Positions 26,366 to 36,793 are shown, counted from the first letter of the stretch. The stretch is 64,000 nt of DNA from Vibrio stylophorae (GCF_921293875.1 NZ_CAKLDI010000001.1:1985915-2049914), one strand, 5' to 3'. Notes: generated from the letters alone by a model not told the origin. A program made the numbers and translations.

Positions 26366-29167
26366 GTGCTGCAAAGTCCTAATGATCAGAAAGCTTACCA
26401 AACCCTCACGCTTGCTAACGGCTTGCGAACCATTTTGGTTCACGATCCAGAAGCACCAAGAGCTGCGGCCGCGCTTTGTATCAATGTAGGACATTTTGAC
26501 GACCCAAAGGATCGTCATGGCATGGCGCACTTTCTCGAGCATATGTTATTTTTGGGGACAGAAAAATACCCCATCGCCGGCGATTTTCAAAAATTTATCA
26601 ACCGTCACGGTGGCAACAATAATGCCTGGACAGGCACAGAACACACCTGTTTCTTCTTTGATGTGCAACCCGGAATGGCCTTTGACGAGGCGTTAGACCG
26701 CTTTAGTCAGTTCTTTATTGCGCCGCTTTTTATCCCTGAATTGGTGGAAAAAGAGCGCCAATCGGTTGAATCTGAATATCAGCTCAAAAAGCAAGATGAT
26801 GTGCGCCGCCTGATGCAGGTGCAAAAGCAAACCATCAACCCCGATCACCCTTTTGCGAAATTTTCCGTAGGCAACGCAGAAACCCTCGCCGATGATGCCA
26901 ACCAAGCCGATGGCAATATTCGCCAAGAGCTACTGGCATTTTATCAGCAGCACTACAGCAGCCACTTAATGACCTTGGCGGTGATCTCTCCAGAGCCCTT
27001 AGAGCATCAATATCGCCAAGTACAACCGCTGTTTGAAGCCATTGAGCGCAAAGCCATTGAAAAAGCGCCGATCACCACACCGATTTTGCGACCACAAGAT
27101 AATCAAATCGCAATCTACGTGCAGCCAATTAAAGATATTCGCAAGCTCACGCTTAGTTTTGATCTGCCGGATCTATCGCACCTCTATCGCAGCAAACCGC
27201 TTAGTTATATTGCTCATTTACTCGGGGATGAAGGTCCGGGCAGTCTGATGGCCTATTTGAAAAAACAGGGCTGGATCACCGCACTGTCAGCTGGTGGCGG
27301 TTTAAGTGGCAGTAATTTTCGCGAATTTAGTATCAGCGTGGCGCTTACTGAAGAGGGTCTATCGCAAACGGACACGATTGCCGAAGCTTGCTTTGCCTAC
27401 TTGCAACTGATTCGCGAGCGCGGCATTGATGCTTGGCGCTATCAAGAAAAACATGCGGTGATGGAAATGGCTTTTCGCTACCAAGAGCCCACCAAACCGC
27501 TAGATACCGTCTCATACCTTGCCACCAATCTGCACCACTACGCACCGGAAGATGTGATCTACGGTGATTATGTGATGAACGAGTTTAATGCCGAGCAAGT
27601 TCGCTCACTGCTAGACAAACTCACGCCAAATAACATGCGTCTCACGCTGGTCACCCGCGAGCCTAAACAAGCAATTGAGTGGGATCAGCGCGCCGATTGG
27701 TACGCAACGCCCTATCACTGCGCACCGCTCAGCGAAGCGCAACTGGCTCGCTGGCAGCAGCCAGCAATGATTCCAGCACTGGCACTGGCGCCGGAAAACC
27801 CCTTTATTCCAGAACGCTTGTCACCACTGCCCATTGAAAAGCCGCAGTCCATTCCGCAACTGTTGGAAAATCGTCCCGGTTTTCGCCTCTGGCACAAACA
27901 AGACACCATCTTTAACGTACCAAAAGGGATTTTATTTGTCGCAATTGATAGCCCTGTAGCGGTTGCCTCGGTGGAAAACATCGTGCGCACACGCCTGTGT
28001 GTTGAGCTACTGATGGACGCGATTAATGAGTCCGCCTACCCTGCGGAAGTGGCGGGCATTAGCTATAACCTCTATGCCCATCAAGGCGGCGTCACCTTGC
28101 AACTTTCAGGCTTTAGCGAAAAGCAGCCCGAATTGCTGCAACTGATTATTCAGCGCTTTGTCACGCGTCATTTTAAAACGGAGCGTTTTGAGTCGATTAA
28201 AACTCAGCTCAAACGCAGCTGGACTAATGCCAGCCAAGAAAAACCCATCAGCCAGCTCTTTAACCAGCTGACTGGTATTTTGCAGCCCAACAACCCTTGC
28301 TATCCGGCACTGCTACGCGCCCTTGAGCAAGTAGAAGTGGATCAGCTCGGCCCCTTTGTTGATGCCATGCTCAAAGAGATTTTTGTTGAGGTCTTTGTTT
28401 ACGGTAATTGGCATCGCGACCAAGCGCGCCATATCGCTCAGGATCTCAAAGAAGCGCTGCGAGTAGAGAATCAAAGCTATATCGAAACCGGTAAGCCGCT
28501 AGCAAAAATTCATGGTCGCGGCACCCTGATCCATCCATACAATGTGGATCATGAAGACTCTGCGGTGCTGGTTTACCACCAATCAGAAAGCACCAGTGCA
28601 CAGGCCATTGCCACATTTTTGCTGACCAACCATTTGATGTCGGCCACCTTCTTCCATGAACTGCGTACCAAGCAGCAATTGGGTTATATGGTGGGGACTG
28701 GCAATTTACCACTCAACCAACATCCGGGGTTAATCTTCTATATTCAATCGCCGGTTGCTAGCCCGAAAGAACTGATGCAGGCCATCGATACCTTTATCAA
28801 CCATTTGGCACTGTTGGTGATTGAGCTCAATGATGCGCAGTGGCAAGCCAGTAAAGCGGGATTGATAGCTCAAGTTGAAGCGCCAGATACCAACCTTCGC
28901 CAGCGTGGCCAGCGCTATTGGAACAGCATTGGTCTCAAAGATTGGCAATTTGATCAGCGCGAGCGTATCGCTAAAGCGCTGAAAAAAGTGCGCCGCGTCG
29001 ATGTGATTCGCTTTGTGGTCAACGCGCTCAAACCGCGCACCGCTGATCGCATGGTATTGTGCAGTGTGGGCCATCGTCATCAAGGTGCCGATCCCTTTGA
29101 TTTAGGCAGTCCAGTTGGGCCAGTGAAACCCTTTCATCAAGCCAACAGTAATCGCGACGATCGCTGA
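26366..29167 (+). CDS. insulinase-like M16 zinc metallopeptidase
   Basis: A 933-residue protease III/insulysin-type enzyme. The inverted zinc motif His-x-x-Glu-His is at residues 55-59 (HFLEHMLFLGTEKYP), with the third ligand Glu expected in the EKERQSVESEYQ segment downstream. The enzyme has four roughly 220-residue M16 domains, with only the first catalytic. It degrades small peptides. Unlike E. coli PtrA it shows no signal peptide, so it is probably cytoplasmic. It starts with GTG at 26366, with a GAGG ribosome site six bases before it. Ends before a strong terminator. Confidence 0.9.
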   Translation: MLQSPNDQKAYQTLTLANGLRTILVHDPEAPRAAAALCINVGHFDDPKDRHGMAHFLEHMLFLGTEKYPIAGDFQKFINRHGGNNNAWTGTEHTCFFFDVQPGMAFDEALDRFSQFFIAPLFIPELVEKERQSVESEYQLKKQDDVRRLMQVQKQTINPDHPFAKFSVGNAETLADDANQADGNIRQELLAFYQQHYSSHLMTLAVISPEPLEHQYRQVQPLFEAIERKAIEKAPITTPILRPQDNQIAIYVQPIKDIRKLTLSFDLPDLSHLYRSKPLSYIAHLLGDEGPGSLMAYLKKQGWITALSAGGGLSGSNFREFSISVALTEEGLSQTDTIAEACFAYLQLIRERGIDAWRYQEKHAVMEMAFRYQEPTKPLDTVSYLATNLHHYAPEDVIYGDYVMNEFNAEQVRSLLDKLTPNNMRLTLVTREPKQAIEWDQRADWYATPYHCAPLSEAQLARWQQPAMIPALALAPENPFIPERLSPLPIEKPQSIPQLLENRPGFRLWHKQDTIFNVPKGILFVAIDSPVAVASVENIVRTRLCVELLMDAINESAYPAEVAGISYNLYAHQGGVTLQLSGFSEKQPELLQLIIQRFVTRHFKTERFESIKTQLKRSWTNASQEKPISQLFNQLTGILQPNNPCYPALLRALEQVEVDQLGPFVDAMLKEIFVEVFVYGNWHRDQARHIAQDLKEALRVENQSYIETGKPLAKIHGRGTLIHPYNVDHEDSAVLVYHQSESTSAQAIATFLLTNHLMSATFFHELRTKQQLGYMVGTGNLPLNQHPGLIFYIQSPVASPKELMQAIDTFINHLALLVIELNDAQWQASKAGLIAQVEAPDTNLRQRGQRYWNSIGLKDWQFDQRERIAKALKKVRRVDVIRFVVNALKPRTADRMVLCSVGHRHQGADPFDLGSPVGPVKPFHQANSNRDDR

Positions 29168-29187
29168 TCCTGTATTCAATACAATTG

Positions 29188-29216
29188 AAAAGCCCTGTGA
29201 CATCACAGGGCTTTTT
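29188..29216 (+). terminator. terminator after the M16 protease gene
   Basis: AAAAGCCCTGTG-ACAT-CACAGGGCTTTTT stem-loop with a T run. Confidence 0.9.
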
Positions 29217-29279
29217 CTTTCCTCTTCATTCCCCCACCAAAATCCTTAGAATCGAGCAAGATATTCAAGGAGATTTATC

Positions 29280-30188
29280 ATGGTTACGGATTACCATCAG
29301 CGCCTACGTCCCGTCATTCGATATTTAGAGCAACACTTTTGCGATCTGCGCTCATTGGATGAAATTGCCGCCATGGCCAATCTATCTCCCTTTCATTTTC
29401 ATCGCATTTTTAAAGCGGTAACCGGTGAGCCACTCAATGAATATTTGCGCCGCTTGCGCTTAGAAGCGGCAGCGCATCAGCTCTTTTACCAAAAACAGTC
29501 GGTCACAGAAGTGGCACTCAACGTTGGATTTTCTAGCAGCCAAAGTTTGGCCAAAGCGTTTCGTCTACGCTTTGGTATTTCGCCGAGTCAAATGCGCCAC
29601 TGCGACCAAATGGAAACATTTACGGAAATGATGCGGCGCAGCAAGATTGGACACCAATTGCGCAAGGCCGGACACGCAGGGCACAGTACAAAGGACTATG
29701 CTGATTGGCGTCAATCCTCATTTCGGAGTACAAAGATGAAAATCGAAACATTTCCCGCAGGTTATTTAGCATTTATTCGAATCACGGGTCCCTATGGGCA
29801 AGGGTATGAGCCGGTCTGCAATCAGCTTTATGGCTATGCACAGCGACACAATCTGATGCAAGCACCTTGGCTATTTATCTACCACGATAATCCAGAGGTC
29901 ACGCCATCGGAACGCTGTCGCACCGATGTCTGCATTTTACTGAGTGAAAAACCAGCAACAGAAGCTGGCATCGAGGTATGTGATTTTATGGGCGGTCGTT
30001 ATGCCACCCATCGACAGCAAGTGGAAGCGCACGCTCAATATGCCGAAGGCTGGCAACAGTTAATTGGCGAGATCGTGGCGCAAAAATTGAGCTGTGACGA
30101 AAGCCGCCCCTGTTTTGAGCTATACCACAGTATGGATCCGCAAACAGGCGTCGCCGATGTGAGTTTTTGTAGCGCCATCTCTGAGTAG
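29280..30188 (+). CDS. AraC-family regulator with C-terminal GyrI-like effector domain
   Basis: A 302-residue protein. Residues about 8-105 are a double helix-turn-helix AraC domain (SLDEIAAMANLSPFHFHRIF, then VTEVALNVGFSSSQSLAKAF). Residues about 148-300 are a GyrI/SbmC-like small-molecule-binding domain. This is the Rob/BmrR-like layout, N-terminal DNA binding plus C-terminal GyrI fold, typically sensing hydrophobic drugs or signals. Its target is not obvious; the RND operon at 21-25 kb is a candidate by function but is 4 kb away. Start ATG follows AAGGAG. Followed by a terminator. Confidence 0.9.
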   Translation: MVTDYHQRLRPVIRYLEQHFCDLRSLDEIAAMANLSPFHFHRIFKAVTGEPLNEYLRRLRLEAAAHQLFYQKQSVTEVALNVGFSSSQSLAKAFRLRFGISPSQMRHCDQMETFTEMMRRSKIGHQLRKAGHAGHSTKDYADWRQSSFRSTKMKIETFPAGYLAFIRITGPYGQGYEPVCNQLYGYAQRHNLMQAPWLFIYHDNPEVTPSERCRTDVCILLSEKPATEAGIEVCDFMGGRYATHRQQVEAHAQYAEGWQQLIGEIVAQKLSCDESRPCFELYHSMDPQTGVADVSFCSAISE

Positions 30189-30244
30189 CCATTGGTTCAC
30201 GTAAGCCACTTACGATGACCCAATACCAATACCAAGACACAAAC

Positions 30245-30278
30245 AAAAAGCGCGGGCTCTATGAGTCCGCGCTTTTTG
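30245..30278. terminator. bidirectional terminator between the AraC-type gene and yfbV
   Basis: AAAAAGCGCGG and CCGCGCTTTTT arms around a short imperfect inner stem; T runs on both strands between convergent genes. Confidence 0.85.
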
Positions 30279-30308
30279 AATATTGTGAAATCGATATAAA
30301 ACGGGCGA

Positions 30309-30758
30309 TTAAAACCAGCGCTCTAAATCATGTTTATCCAGCTTTTTAAAAGCGCGCGATAAAATCTGCGCCAGCTCTTGATAGCGGGGCTCAGCTTTGA
30401 GCGGCTCAACAGCAATACCCTCTTGGGTAATGGTTTGATGCAGCTCGCGATACCAAGCAGCCAGTCCGGGTGGCAGCATGGTTTGGCTGCGACTGCCAAG
30501 CCACCATAACCCTTGCAATGGTAGGCTCAGGGCAAATAGTCCCGTAACCACAGCCTGAGGTAAACCCGGTTGGTTGGTGAGCACCATTTGTAATAGCACG
30601 CCAATCACGGCAATGGCTGGTGTCACACGCAACGCAAACTGCGTGGCACGAATCACCCGCCCTTCCGGAAACATTGGATTAAGCTCTTTTCGCTGTGGCC
30701 ATAGGTTCATATAGCGTTGACCTTGACCAAATCGCTTGAGAAAACCACCTTGCTGCAT
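30309..30758 (-). CDS. yfbV: UPF0208 membrane protein YfbV
   Basis: A 149-residue protein of the YfbV family: an N-terminal basic cytoplasmic part ([20 protein letters not shown]), two membrane helices (about residues 40-90, including [18 protein letters not shown]) and a charged C-terminal helix. The E. coli protein has been reported to affect organisation of the terminus region of the chromosome. ATG at 30758 has a perfect GGGGGAGA ribosome site; a GTG six codons upstream does not. It is divergent from ackA, as in E. coli. Confidence 0.9.
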   Translation of the reverse strand: MQQGGFLKRFGQGQRYMNLWPQRKELNPMFPEGRVIRATQFALRVTPAIAVIGVLLQMVLTNQPGLPQAVVTGLFALSLPLQGLWWLGSRSQTMLPPGLAAWYRELHQTITQEGIAVEPLKAEPRYQELAQILSRAFKKLDKHDLERWF

Positions 30759-31259
30759 TGGATCTCCCCCTTTCACACTGAATCATCCAATATAAACGAA
30801 ATTGGCAAGTTAACGTCACAAATTATCAATGAATCGTTACTCATTAAGCCTAGTCGAAAAGGCCTTGACTATAGAAATTTGCGTCGTACAAAAGATAATC
30901 AAAAAATACGTTATATTGGCGAAATATTATTCGAAAAAAGGCTTACTTTTCATTCAAAAATTCTTGTAAATCATCAAATTTTGTTGCGGTAAACTTGACG
31001 CACATTAACCTTTTTTCAAATAATTTTTGTTATCTTACACACTAACCGTTATCCTACGCGCCTCCTTGATATTGCTTTAAAGCTTGCATTTTTGAAGCCC
31101 TCAAGGAGCAGGGAAGCCAGCAGTGAAACGAATTCACCCGCGTCTGCGGATAGCTCACTTTCTTGACTACGCTTAGCGATGAACTGGTGTTGTTATGCCA
31201 TAGGTCGCTAGCCAATAACACTACTTTCTATAAATTAAAGAGATAATAGGTCAACACTT
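30759..31259. other. 501-base yfbV-ackA divergent regulatory region
   Basis: AT-rich, no convincing gene (a 91-codon frame at 30717-30992 overlaps yfbV on the other strand and looks random). It holds the promoters of yfbV and ackA-pta and a leader of over 200 bases before ackA. A candidate sigma-70 promoter is TTGACG at 30995-31000 with AAATAA 17 bases later. I see no clear FNR or ArcA site. Confidence 0.5.
30995..31023 (+). promoter_or_regulatory. candidate ackA-pta promoter
   Basis: A good -35 (TTGACG) and a weak -10 (AAATAA) with 17-base spacing, about 235 bases before the ackA ATG. By-eye prediction. Confidence 0.3.
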
Positions 31260-32453
31260 ATGTCGAAGTTAGTTCTCGTTCTTAACTGCGGTAGTTCTTC
31301 TCTGAAGTTCGCAGTCGTCGATGCTCAAAACGGGGATGAGCACCTGTCTGGTCTTGCTGAATGCCTTCACCTACCTGAAGCACGCATCAAGTGGAAACTA
31401 GATGGTAAGCATGAAGCACAACTAGGCGATGGCGCAGCCCATGCAGAAGCATTGGCTTTCATCGTTGACACCATTCTTGCTTCTAAACCTGAACTAGGTC
31501 AAAACATCATGTCTGTTGGTCACCGCGTGGTTCACGGCGGTGAGAAATTTACCAAGTCAGTTCTGATTGACGATGTTGTCCTAAAAGGTATTGAAGACTG
31601 TGCAACACTTGCACCACTTCATAACCCTGCACACATCATCGGCATCAAAGCAGCACAAGCTGCATTCCCAGGCCTTGCGAACGTTGCTGTATTTGACACC
31701 GCGTTCCACCAAACCATGCCTGAAGAAGCGTACCTATACGCACTGCCATACAAGCTTTACAAAGATCATGCAATCCGTCGTTACGGCATGCACGGTACTT
31801 CTCACCTATACATCACCCGCGAAACTGCGGCACGTCTAGGTAAAGCTGAAAACGAATTGAACATCATCAACTGTCACCTAGGTAACGGTGCGTCTGTATG
31901 TGCGATCAAAAATGGTCAATCTGTAGACACTTCAATGGGTCTTACCCCACTTGAAGGTTTGGTGATGGGTACCCGTTGTGGTGATATCGATCCTGCAATC
32001 ATCTTCCACCTTCATGACACCTTGGGGTATAGTGTTGAGCAAATCAACAACATGCTGACCAAAGAGTCTGGTCTGCAAGGTCTAACTGAGGTGACTTCTG
32101 ACTGTCGTTTCGTTGAAGATAACTACGAAACTAAAGAAGAAGCAAAACGCGCAATGGACGTATTCTGCCACCGCCTAGCAAAATATGTTGCAGGCTACAC
32201 TGCATCTCTTGAAGGTCGCTTGGATGCGATCGTATTCACCGGTGGTATCGGTGAAAACTCTGCACCAATCCGTGAGATGGTATTGAACCGTCTTGCAATC
32301 TTGGGTGTAGAAGTAGACAGCGAAGCGAACCTAAAAGCTCGTTTCGGCGGTGAAGGCGTGATCACCACTGATAACAGTCGCGTACCTGCGATGGTTGTAT
32401 CAACCAATGAAGAACTCGTGATTGCACAAGATACTGCTCGTCTAGCAGTTTAA
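31260..32453 (+). CDS. ackA: acetate kinase
   Basis: A 397-residue acetate kinase making ATP from acetyl phosphate. The N-terminal phosphate loop [12 protein letters not shown], the central [11 protein letters not shown], the GMHGTSHLY and [13 protein letters not shown] blocks and the C-terminal [10 protein letters not shown] segment are all intact. Codon use is strongly biased toward preferred codons, in contrast to the genes on either side, suggesting high expression. It forms the acetate overflow operon with pta, 106 bases downstream, with a hairpin between them. Confidence 0.98.
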   Translation: MSKLVLVLNCGSSSLKFAVVDAQNGDEHLSGLAECLHLPEARIKWKLDGKHEAQLGDGAAHAEALAFIVDTILASKPELGQNIMSVGHRVVHGGEKFTKSVLIDDVVLKGIEDCATLAPLHNPAHIIGIKAAQAAFPGLANVAVFDTAFHQTMPEEAYLYALPYKLYKDHAIRRYGMHGTSHLYITRETAARLGKAENELNIINCHLGNGASVCAIKNGQSVDTSMGLTPLEGLVMGTRCGDIDPAIIFHLHDTLGYSVEQINNMLTKESGLQGLTEVTSDCRFVEDNYETKEEAKRAMDVFCHRLAKYVAGYTASLEGRLDAIVFTGGIGENSAPIREMVLNRLAILGVEVDSEANLKARFGGEGVITTDNSRVPAMVVSTNEELVIAQDTARLAV

Positions 32454-32470
32454 GTGTAAGCACAGATGGG

Positions 32471-32498
32471 GCGGCTGACTTAGGTCAGCCGCTCTTTT
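32471..32498 (+). terminator. hairpin between ackA and pta, possible attenuator
   Basis: GCGGCTGAC-TTAG-GTCAGCCGC, a nine-bp GC-rich stem followed by TCTTTTAT. Within an operon this would lower pta transcription relative to ackA or protect the ackA 3' end. Confidence 0.65.
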
Positions 32499-32559
32499 AT
32501 AGGCATAGGTCGCCGTCGGTTGTGCGCCTCGGCCTTACCATGTTAAAGAGGAAACTAGA

Positions 32560-34704
32560 GTGTCCCGTACTATTATGCTTGTCCCAATCGGCGCTGGTGT
32601 TGGTTTAACCAGTGTGAGTTTGGGTGTGCTCCGTGCCATGGAACGCAAAGGCGTTCGTGTTTCATTCTTCAAGCCAATCGCGCAATCTCGCCAAGGTGGT
32701 ACTCAACCTGACCTGACGTCTTCTATCGTGCGCGCTAGCAGCAACCTTACCGTTGCTGAATCATTCCCAATGGCTGAAGCTCGTGAGCTTATTCGTAACG
32801 ACCAAGTTGATGTTCTTCTTGAGAACATTGTTGCGCGTTTCAAAGAATCAACCAAAGACAGCGAAGTTGCGCTGATCGAAGGTTTGGTGCCAACGCGTAA
32901 ACATACCTTTGCTAACGAAATTAACTTCGAAATCGCCAAAACCCTTGATGCAGAAATCGTGTTCGTTGCCGTACCTGGCACCGATAGCCCTGCCATGCTT
33001 CAAGAGCGCATTGAGCTTGCATGTTCAAACTTCGGCGGTTTGAAAAACAAACAAATTTCTGGCGTGATCGTCAACAAGCTAAACGCACCTGTTGATGACG
33101 CAGGCCAAACTCGCCCAGACCTATCTGAAATCTTTGATGATGCAGATATGGCCAAAGTGGCAAACGCGGAAATGCCTCAACTTCTAAGCAACAGCCCTGT
33201 TCGTATTTTGGGTTGTGTGCCTTGGAGCATCGATCTCATCGCGACTCGCGCTGCTGATCTTGCGTCTCACCTTCACGCAGAAATCGTGAACAAAGGTGAA
33301 CTTGAAACGCGCCGTATTAAGAGCATCACTTTCTGTGCACGCTCTATTCCAAACATGGTTGAACACTTCCGTCCAGACTCACTGCTTGTGACTTCTGCAG
33401 ACCGTCCAGACGTGATCGTTGCAGCATGTCTTGCAGCGATGAACGGTGTGAAAATCGGTGCCATCCTGCTGACTGGCGGCTACGAAATTCCACAGCAAAT
33501 CCTTGATCTTTGTAAAGATGCATTTGCCACTGGTTTGCCTGTATTCAGCGCACCTGGCAACACTTGGCAGACCTCTTTGGCACTGCAAAGCTTCAACCTA
33601 GAAGTACCAGCAGACGATAAAGAGCGCATCGAGTTCGTATACGATCACGTTGCAAGCCATATCGATGCACAATGGGTTGAGTCTATGCTTGAAGGCGCTG
33701 TACGTTCAGCTCGCCTAAGCCCACCAGCATTCCGTTACCAGTTGACCGAATTTGCACGCCGCGCGAACAAGCGCATCGTGCTACCAGAAGGTGATGAGCC
33801 ACGTACCGTGAAAGCGGCTGCAATCTGTGCTGAGCGCGGTATTGCGGAATGTGTGCTTTTGGGTAACCCAGAAGAGATCAAACGTGTTGCAGCGCAACAA
33901 GGCGTTGAGCTTGGCGCTGGCGTAACCATCATCGATGCTGATTCAGTTCGTGAGAACTATGTGGCTCGTTTGGTTGAGCTACGTGGCGCGAAAGGTATGA
34001 CTGAAGTCGTGGCTCGCGAGAAACTACAAGACTCAGTATTCCTTGGCACCATGATGCTTGAAAATGATGAAGTTGATGGCTTGGTTTCAGGTGCTGTGCA
34101 TACCACTGCAAACACCATCGTTCCACCATTCCAAATCATCAAAACAGCACCAAGCGCGTCAATCGTATCTTCAGTCTTCTTCATGCTACTGCCTGATCAA
34201 GTACTGGTTTACGGTGACTGTGCGATCAACCCAGATCCAGATGCAGGCCAATTGGCTGAGATTGCAATCCAATCTGCTGATTCTGCGGCTGCCTTTGGTA
34301 TCGAACCACGCGTTGCGATGATCTCTTACTCAACTGGTGAGTCAGGTAAGGGTGCAGACGTTGATAAAGTACGTGAAGCTACACGTATCGCTCAAGAGAA
34401 ACGTCCTGATTTGATCATCGACGGTCCACTTCAGTACGACGCTGCAATCATGGAAAACGTTGCTGCTTCTAAAGCACCAAACTCTCCTGTTGCTGGTAAA
34501 GCTACTGTATTCGTATTCCCAGATCTAAACACCGGTAATACCACATACAAAGCAGTACAACGCTCGGCTGATCTCGTATCAATCGGTCCAATGCTGCAAG
34601 GCATGCGTAAGCCTGTGAACGACTTGTCTCGTGGTGCTTTGGTTGACGATATCGTCTACACCATCGCATTGACTGCGATCCAAGCGGATCAACAAAACGC
34701 TTAA
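32560..34704 (+). CDS. pta: phosphate acetyltransferase
   Basis: A 714-residue long-form Pta. The N-terminal half is a P-loop-like/DRTGG regulatory region ([14 protein letters not shown] near the start), and the C-terminal 330 residues are the catalytic PTA_PTB domain ([42 protein letters not shown]). It exchanges acetyl-CoA and acetyl phosphate and works with AckA. It starts with GTG at 32560, preceded by AGAGGAAA at good spacing. Codon bias is strong like that of ackA. Confidence 0.97.
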   Translation: MSRTIMLVPIGAGVGLTSVSLGVLRAMERKGVRVSFFKPIAQSRQGGTQPDLTSSIVRASSNLTVAESFPMAEARELIRNDQVDVLLENIVARFKESTKDSEVALIEGLVPTRKHTFANEINFEIAKTLDAEIVFVAVPGTDSPAMLQERIELACSNFGGLKNKQISGVIVNKLNAPVDDAGQTRPDLSEIFDDADMAKVANAEMPQLLSNSPVRILGCVPWSIDLIATRAADLASHLHAEIVNKGELETRRIKSITFCARSIPNMVEHFRPDSLLVTSADRPDVIVAACLAAMNGVKIGAILLTGGYEIPQQILDLCKDAFATGLPVFSAPGNTWQTSLALQSFNLEVPADDKERIEFVYDHVASHIDAQWVESMLEGAVRSARLSPPAFRYQLTEFARRANKRIVLPEGDEPRTVKAAAICAERGIAECVLLGNPEEIKRVAAQQGVELGAGVTIIDADSVRENYVARLVELRGAKGMTEVVAREKLQDSVFLGTMMLENDEVDGLVSGAVHTTANTIVPPFQIIKTAPSASIVSSVFFMLLPDQVLVYGDCAINPDPDAGQLAEIAIQSADSAAAFGIEPRVAMISYSTGESGKGADVDKVREATRIAQEKRPDLIIDGPLQYDAAIMENVAASKAPNSPVAGKATVFVFPDLNTGNTTYKAVQRSADLVSIGPMLQGMRKPVNDLSRGALVDDIVYTIALTAIQADQQNA

Positions 34705-34722
34705 GACAGACCCTATCTGTTG

Positions 34723-34752
34723 AAAAAGCCGCTCACTTGAGCGGCTTTTTTT
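34723..34752 (+). terminator. ackA-pta operon terminator
   Basis: AAAAAGCCGCTCA-CT-TGAGCGGCTTTTT stem-loop and seven T, 19 bases after the pta stop. Confidence 0.92.
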
Positions 34753-34870
34753 ATTTTCAGCACACATCATGGCAATGCTCAGCGTGCACAATTCCCATAT
34801 TCAGTCACTATTGGCTGTGATAGGGTAACCCCTAGCGCAAGAGGCGCAGTTTGAATTCTGTTGTTCATGG

Positions 34871-35644
34871 ATGATACAAATGTCTGAATGGTTGGCCCTT
34901 GGCCTGTTATTGCTTGGCGCGATCCTCGCCAATTTACTCTCTTCTCTTTCTGGCGGCGGTGCGGGCCTTGTTCAATTTCCCCTATTGCTGCTGTTAGGAC
35001 TGCCCTTTTCAACAGCGCTTGCCACCCACAAAGTAGCCAGTGTGGCGCTTGGTATTGGCGCGACGCTCAAGCATTATCGTGCCGGTACCATTGATTGGCC
35101 CATTACCCTTTATGTCACGGTTGCAGGCACACTTGGGGTGATCATTGGCGCTAAGGTGATTTTATTTGTACCCAGTGAGATCGCCACCCGCGCATTGGGC
35201 GCACTGATTTTTTCGCTCGGCTGTTACTCCTTGCTGAAAAAAGATCTCGGTATGACGCCCGCACCCAAACACCGGAACCCTTTTGGACTAATCATGGGCG
35301 GACTTGGCCTTGCCAGTATTGGCATTCTCAACGGCTCGCTGACTGCGGGCACTGGGCTTTTTGTCACCCTCTTTCTCATTCACTGGTTTGGTTTTGCTTA
35401 TCAGCAAGCGGTGGCAATTACGCTGGTCAGTGTCGGCCTGTGTTGGAACGGTATTGGCGGCCTCACCTTGGTCTATCTCAATGCCCCCATCTACTGGCCA
35501 TGGCTGGCGATTTTACTGCTCGGCTCCTTTATTGGCGGCTATGCCGGCGCACACTTAGCGACCACCCATAGCAACAAACTCATTAAGCGCTGTTTTGTCA
35601 CCCTCACCCTATTCATTGGTGCCAAACTCCTACTCGGGCTTTAA
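34871..35644 (+). CDS. TSUP (TauE/SafE)-family anion exporter
   Basis: A 257-residue integral membrane protein with about eight segments in two repeats. The first repeat holds LLSSLSGGGAGLVQFPLLLLLGLP and ALATHKVASVALG, the family's Gly-rich and Thr-His/Asn-Lys motifs; the second repeat has NGSLTAGTGLFVTLF. TSUP proteins move sulfite, sulfonates or related small anions; the substrate is unknown here. E. coli has the TSUP gene yfcA near aroC, so this could be its positional counterpart, though resemblance is only family-level. ATG at 34880 is an alternative start. Confidence 0.82.
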   Translation: MIQMSEWLALGLLLLGAILANLLSSLSGGGAGLVQFPLLLLLGLPFSTALATHKVASVALGIGATLKHYRAGTIDWPITLYVTVAGTLGVIIGAKVILFVPSEIATRALGALIFSLGCYSLLKKDLGMTPAPKHRNPFGLIMGGLGLASIGILNGSLTAGTGLFVTLFLIHWFGFAYQQAVAITLVSVGLCWNGIGGLTLVYLNAPIYWPWLAILLLGSFIGGYAGAHLATTHSNKLIKRCFVTLTLFIGAKLLLGL

Positions 35645-35692
35645 GTGCAAGCTAGCAATACAGCCCCCCAAATAAGCGACAAAGGAATGGAT

Positions 35693-36004
35693 ATGACGGA
35701 TCAACACCCCCAGCAAGATCGCAACAAAGCGACTATCGATATCTACTACTGCCGTCAATGTAATTGGATGCTGCGCGCCACTTGGCTCAGCCAAGAGCTG
35801 CTACACAGCTTTAGTGAAGAGCTTCATTGCGTCAGCTTACATCCTGACACGGGTGGCTACTTTGAGATTTTCTGCAATGGCATCTCCATTTGGGAGCGCA
35901 AAAGAGATGGCGGCTTTCCTGAAGCCAAAGTGCTGAAACAGCGCGTGCGCGATCTTATCGCCCCTGATCGCGACCTAGGCCATAGCGATCGCACGCCAGT
36001 CTAA
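35693..36004 (+). CDS. SelT/SelW/SelH-family (Rdx) thioredoxin-like protein
   Basis: A 103-residue protein with Cys20-x-x-Cys23 in IYYCRQCNWMLRATWLSQEL and the GGYFEIFCNGISIWERKRDGG segment characteristic of Rdx proteins. In many eukaryotic relatives the second Cys is selenocysteine; here both codons are ordinary Cys. The likely role is thiol redox chemistry. I start at ATG 35693, six bases after AAAGGA; a GTG frame from 35645 begins right after the transporter stop. Short gap to the TSUP gene suggests an operon. Confidence 0.8.
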   Translation: MTDQHPQQDRNKATIDIYYCRQCNWMLRATWLSQELLHSFSEELHCVSLHPDTGGYFEIFCNGISIWERKRDGGFPEAKVLKQRVRDLIAPDRDLGHSDRTPV

Positions 36005-36053
36005 TACTCACCAATGGATTCAAGCCAATGGATTCGAGCCCAAATAACGGCCA

Positions 36054-36084
36054 CAAAAAAACGCAGCCTTGGCTGCGTTTTTTT
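36054..36084. terminator. bidirectional terminator between the SelW-like gene and yfcE
   Basis: AAAAAAACGCAGCC-TT-GGCTGCGTTTTTTT, with long A and T runs. Confidence 0.92.
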
Positions 36085-36107
36085 ATCACGACTTTTGCAT
36101 GCACAAT

Positions 36108-36653
36108 TTAGAGCGCGCCACTGACAATGGTATCGCCAGCAAAACTCATCACTGTAAATTGGCCATCTTGATACAACCCATAACTTGGCGCATAACCGCC
36201 CTTCGGGATCGTGGTCGAGCCGGGGTTAAAGATAAATTGCTCGCCCTGATACTGAGCCACGGGAATATGAGTATGACCATGCACCAAAGCATCGCCAGCG
36301 CGCATCGGCGGGCGTTTATCAGCATGATACAAATGGCCATGGGTCAAAAAGAGCCGACGCCCCTCTGGCAGCAATACCCAGTGGTGATCGCCCATCATGG
36401 GAAAGTGCAGCAACATTTGGTCTACTTCGCTATCGCAATTGCCACGCAGCGCAATAATTCGGTCAGCATAGGTGTTGAGTAATTCCGCCACTTGCGCCGG
36501 TGCATAATGCGCAGGCACCGCATTACGAGGGCCGTGATTCAGCAAATCACCAAGTAAAATTAAATGCTCAGCGCCGCTTTGTTCAAAAGCATTGAGCATG
36601 GTTTGAGTACTGGCCAAACAACCGTGCAGATCGGACGCAAAAAATAGTTTCAT
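36108..36653 (-). CDS. yfcE: metallophosphodiesterase YfcE
   Basis: A 181-residue calcineurin-like phosphodiesterase. Metal-binding motifs are ASDLHG, LLGDLLNHGPR, RGNCDSE, THGH and VHGHTHIP, in the family order and spacing, so the site is intact. YfcE-type enzymes cleave phosphodiester bonds of small substrates in vitro; the physiological substrate is unknown. ATG at 36653 gives the usual MKLFFASDLHG start. Confidence 0.92.
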   Translation of the reverse strand: MKLFFASDLHGCLASTQTMLNAFEQSGAEHLILLGDLLNHGPRNAVPAHYAPAQVAELLNTYADRIIALRGNCDSEVDQMLLHFPMMGDHHWVLLPEGRRLFLTHGHLYHADKRPPMRAGDALVHGHTHIPVAQYQGEQFIFNPGSTTIPKGGYAPSYGLYQDGQFTVMSFAGDTIVSGAL

Positions 36654-36793
36654 CAGCCTATCCTGTATCATGGATGGGAAAAGCCGCTATTTTACGGCTG
36701 GGGTCGCAGCATTGCTACCCTTTACCCATTGCCAAATCAGGTCTAGCTTCTTAGGCTAGAGATAACAACTTTTCGCTCAATAAGGATGTCCCG

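Noticed and set aside
36011-36038. Tandem 14-base repeat CCAATGGATTCAAG / CCAATGGATTCGAG
   Set aside because: Only two imperfect copies between a stop codon and a terminator; no sign of function.
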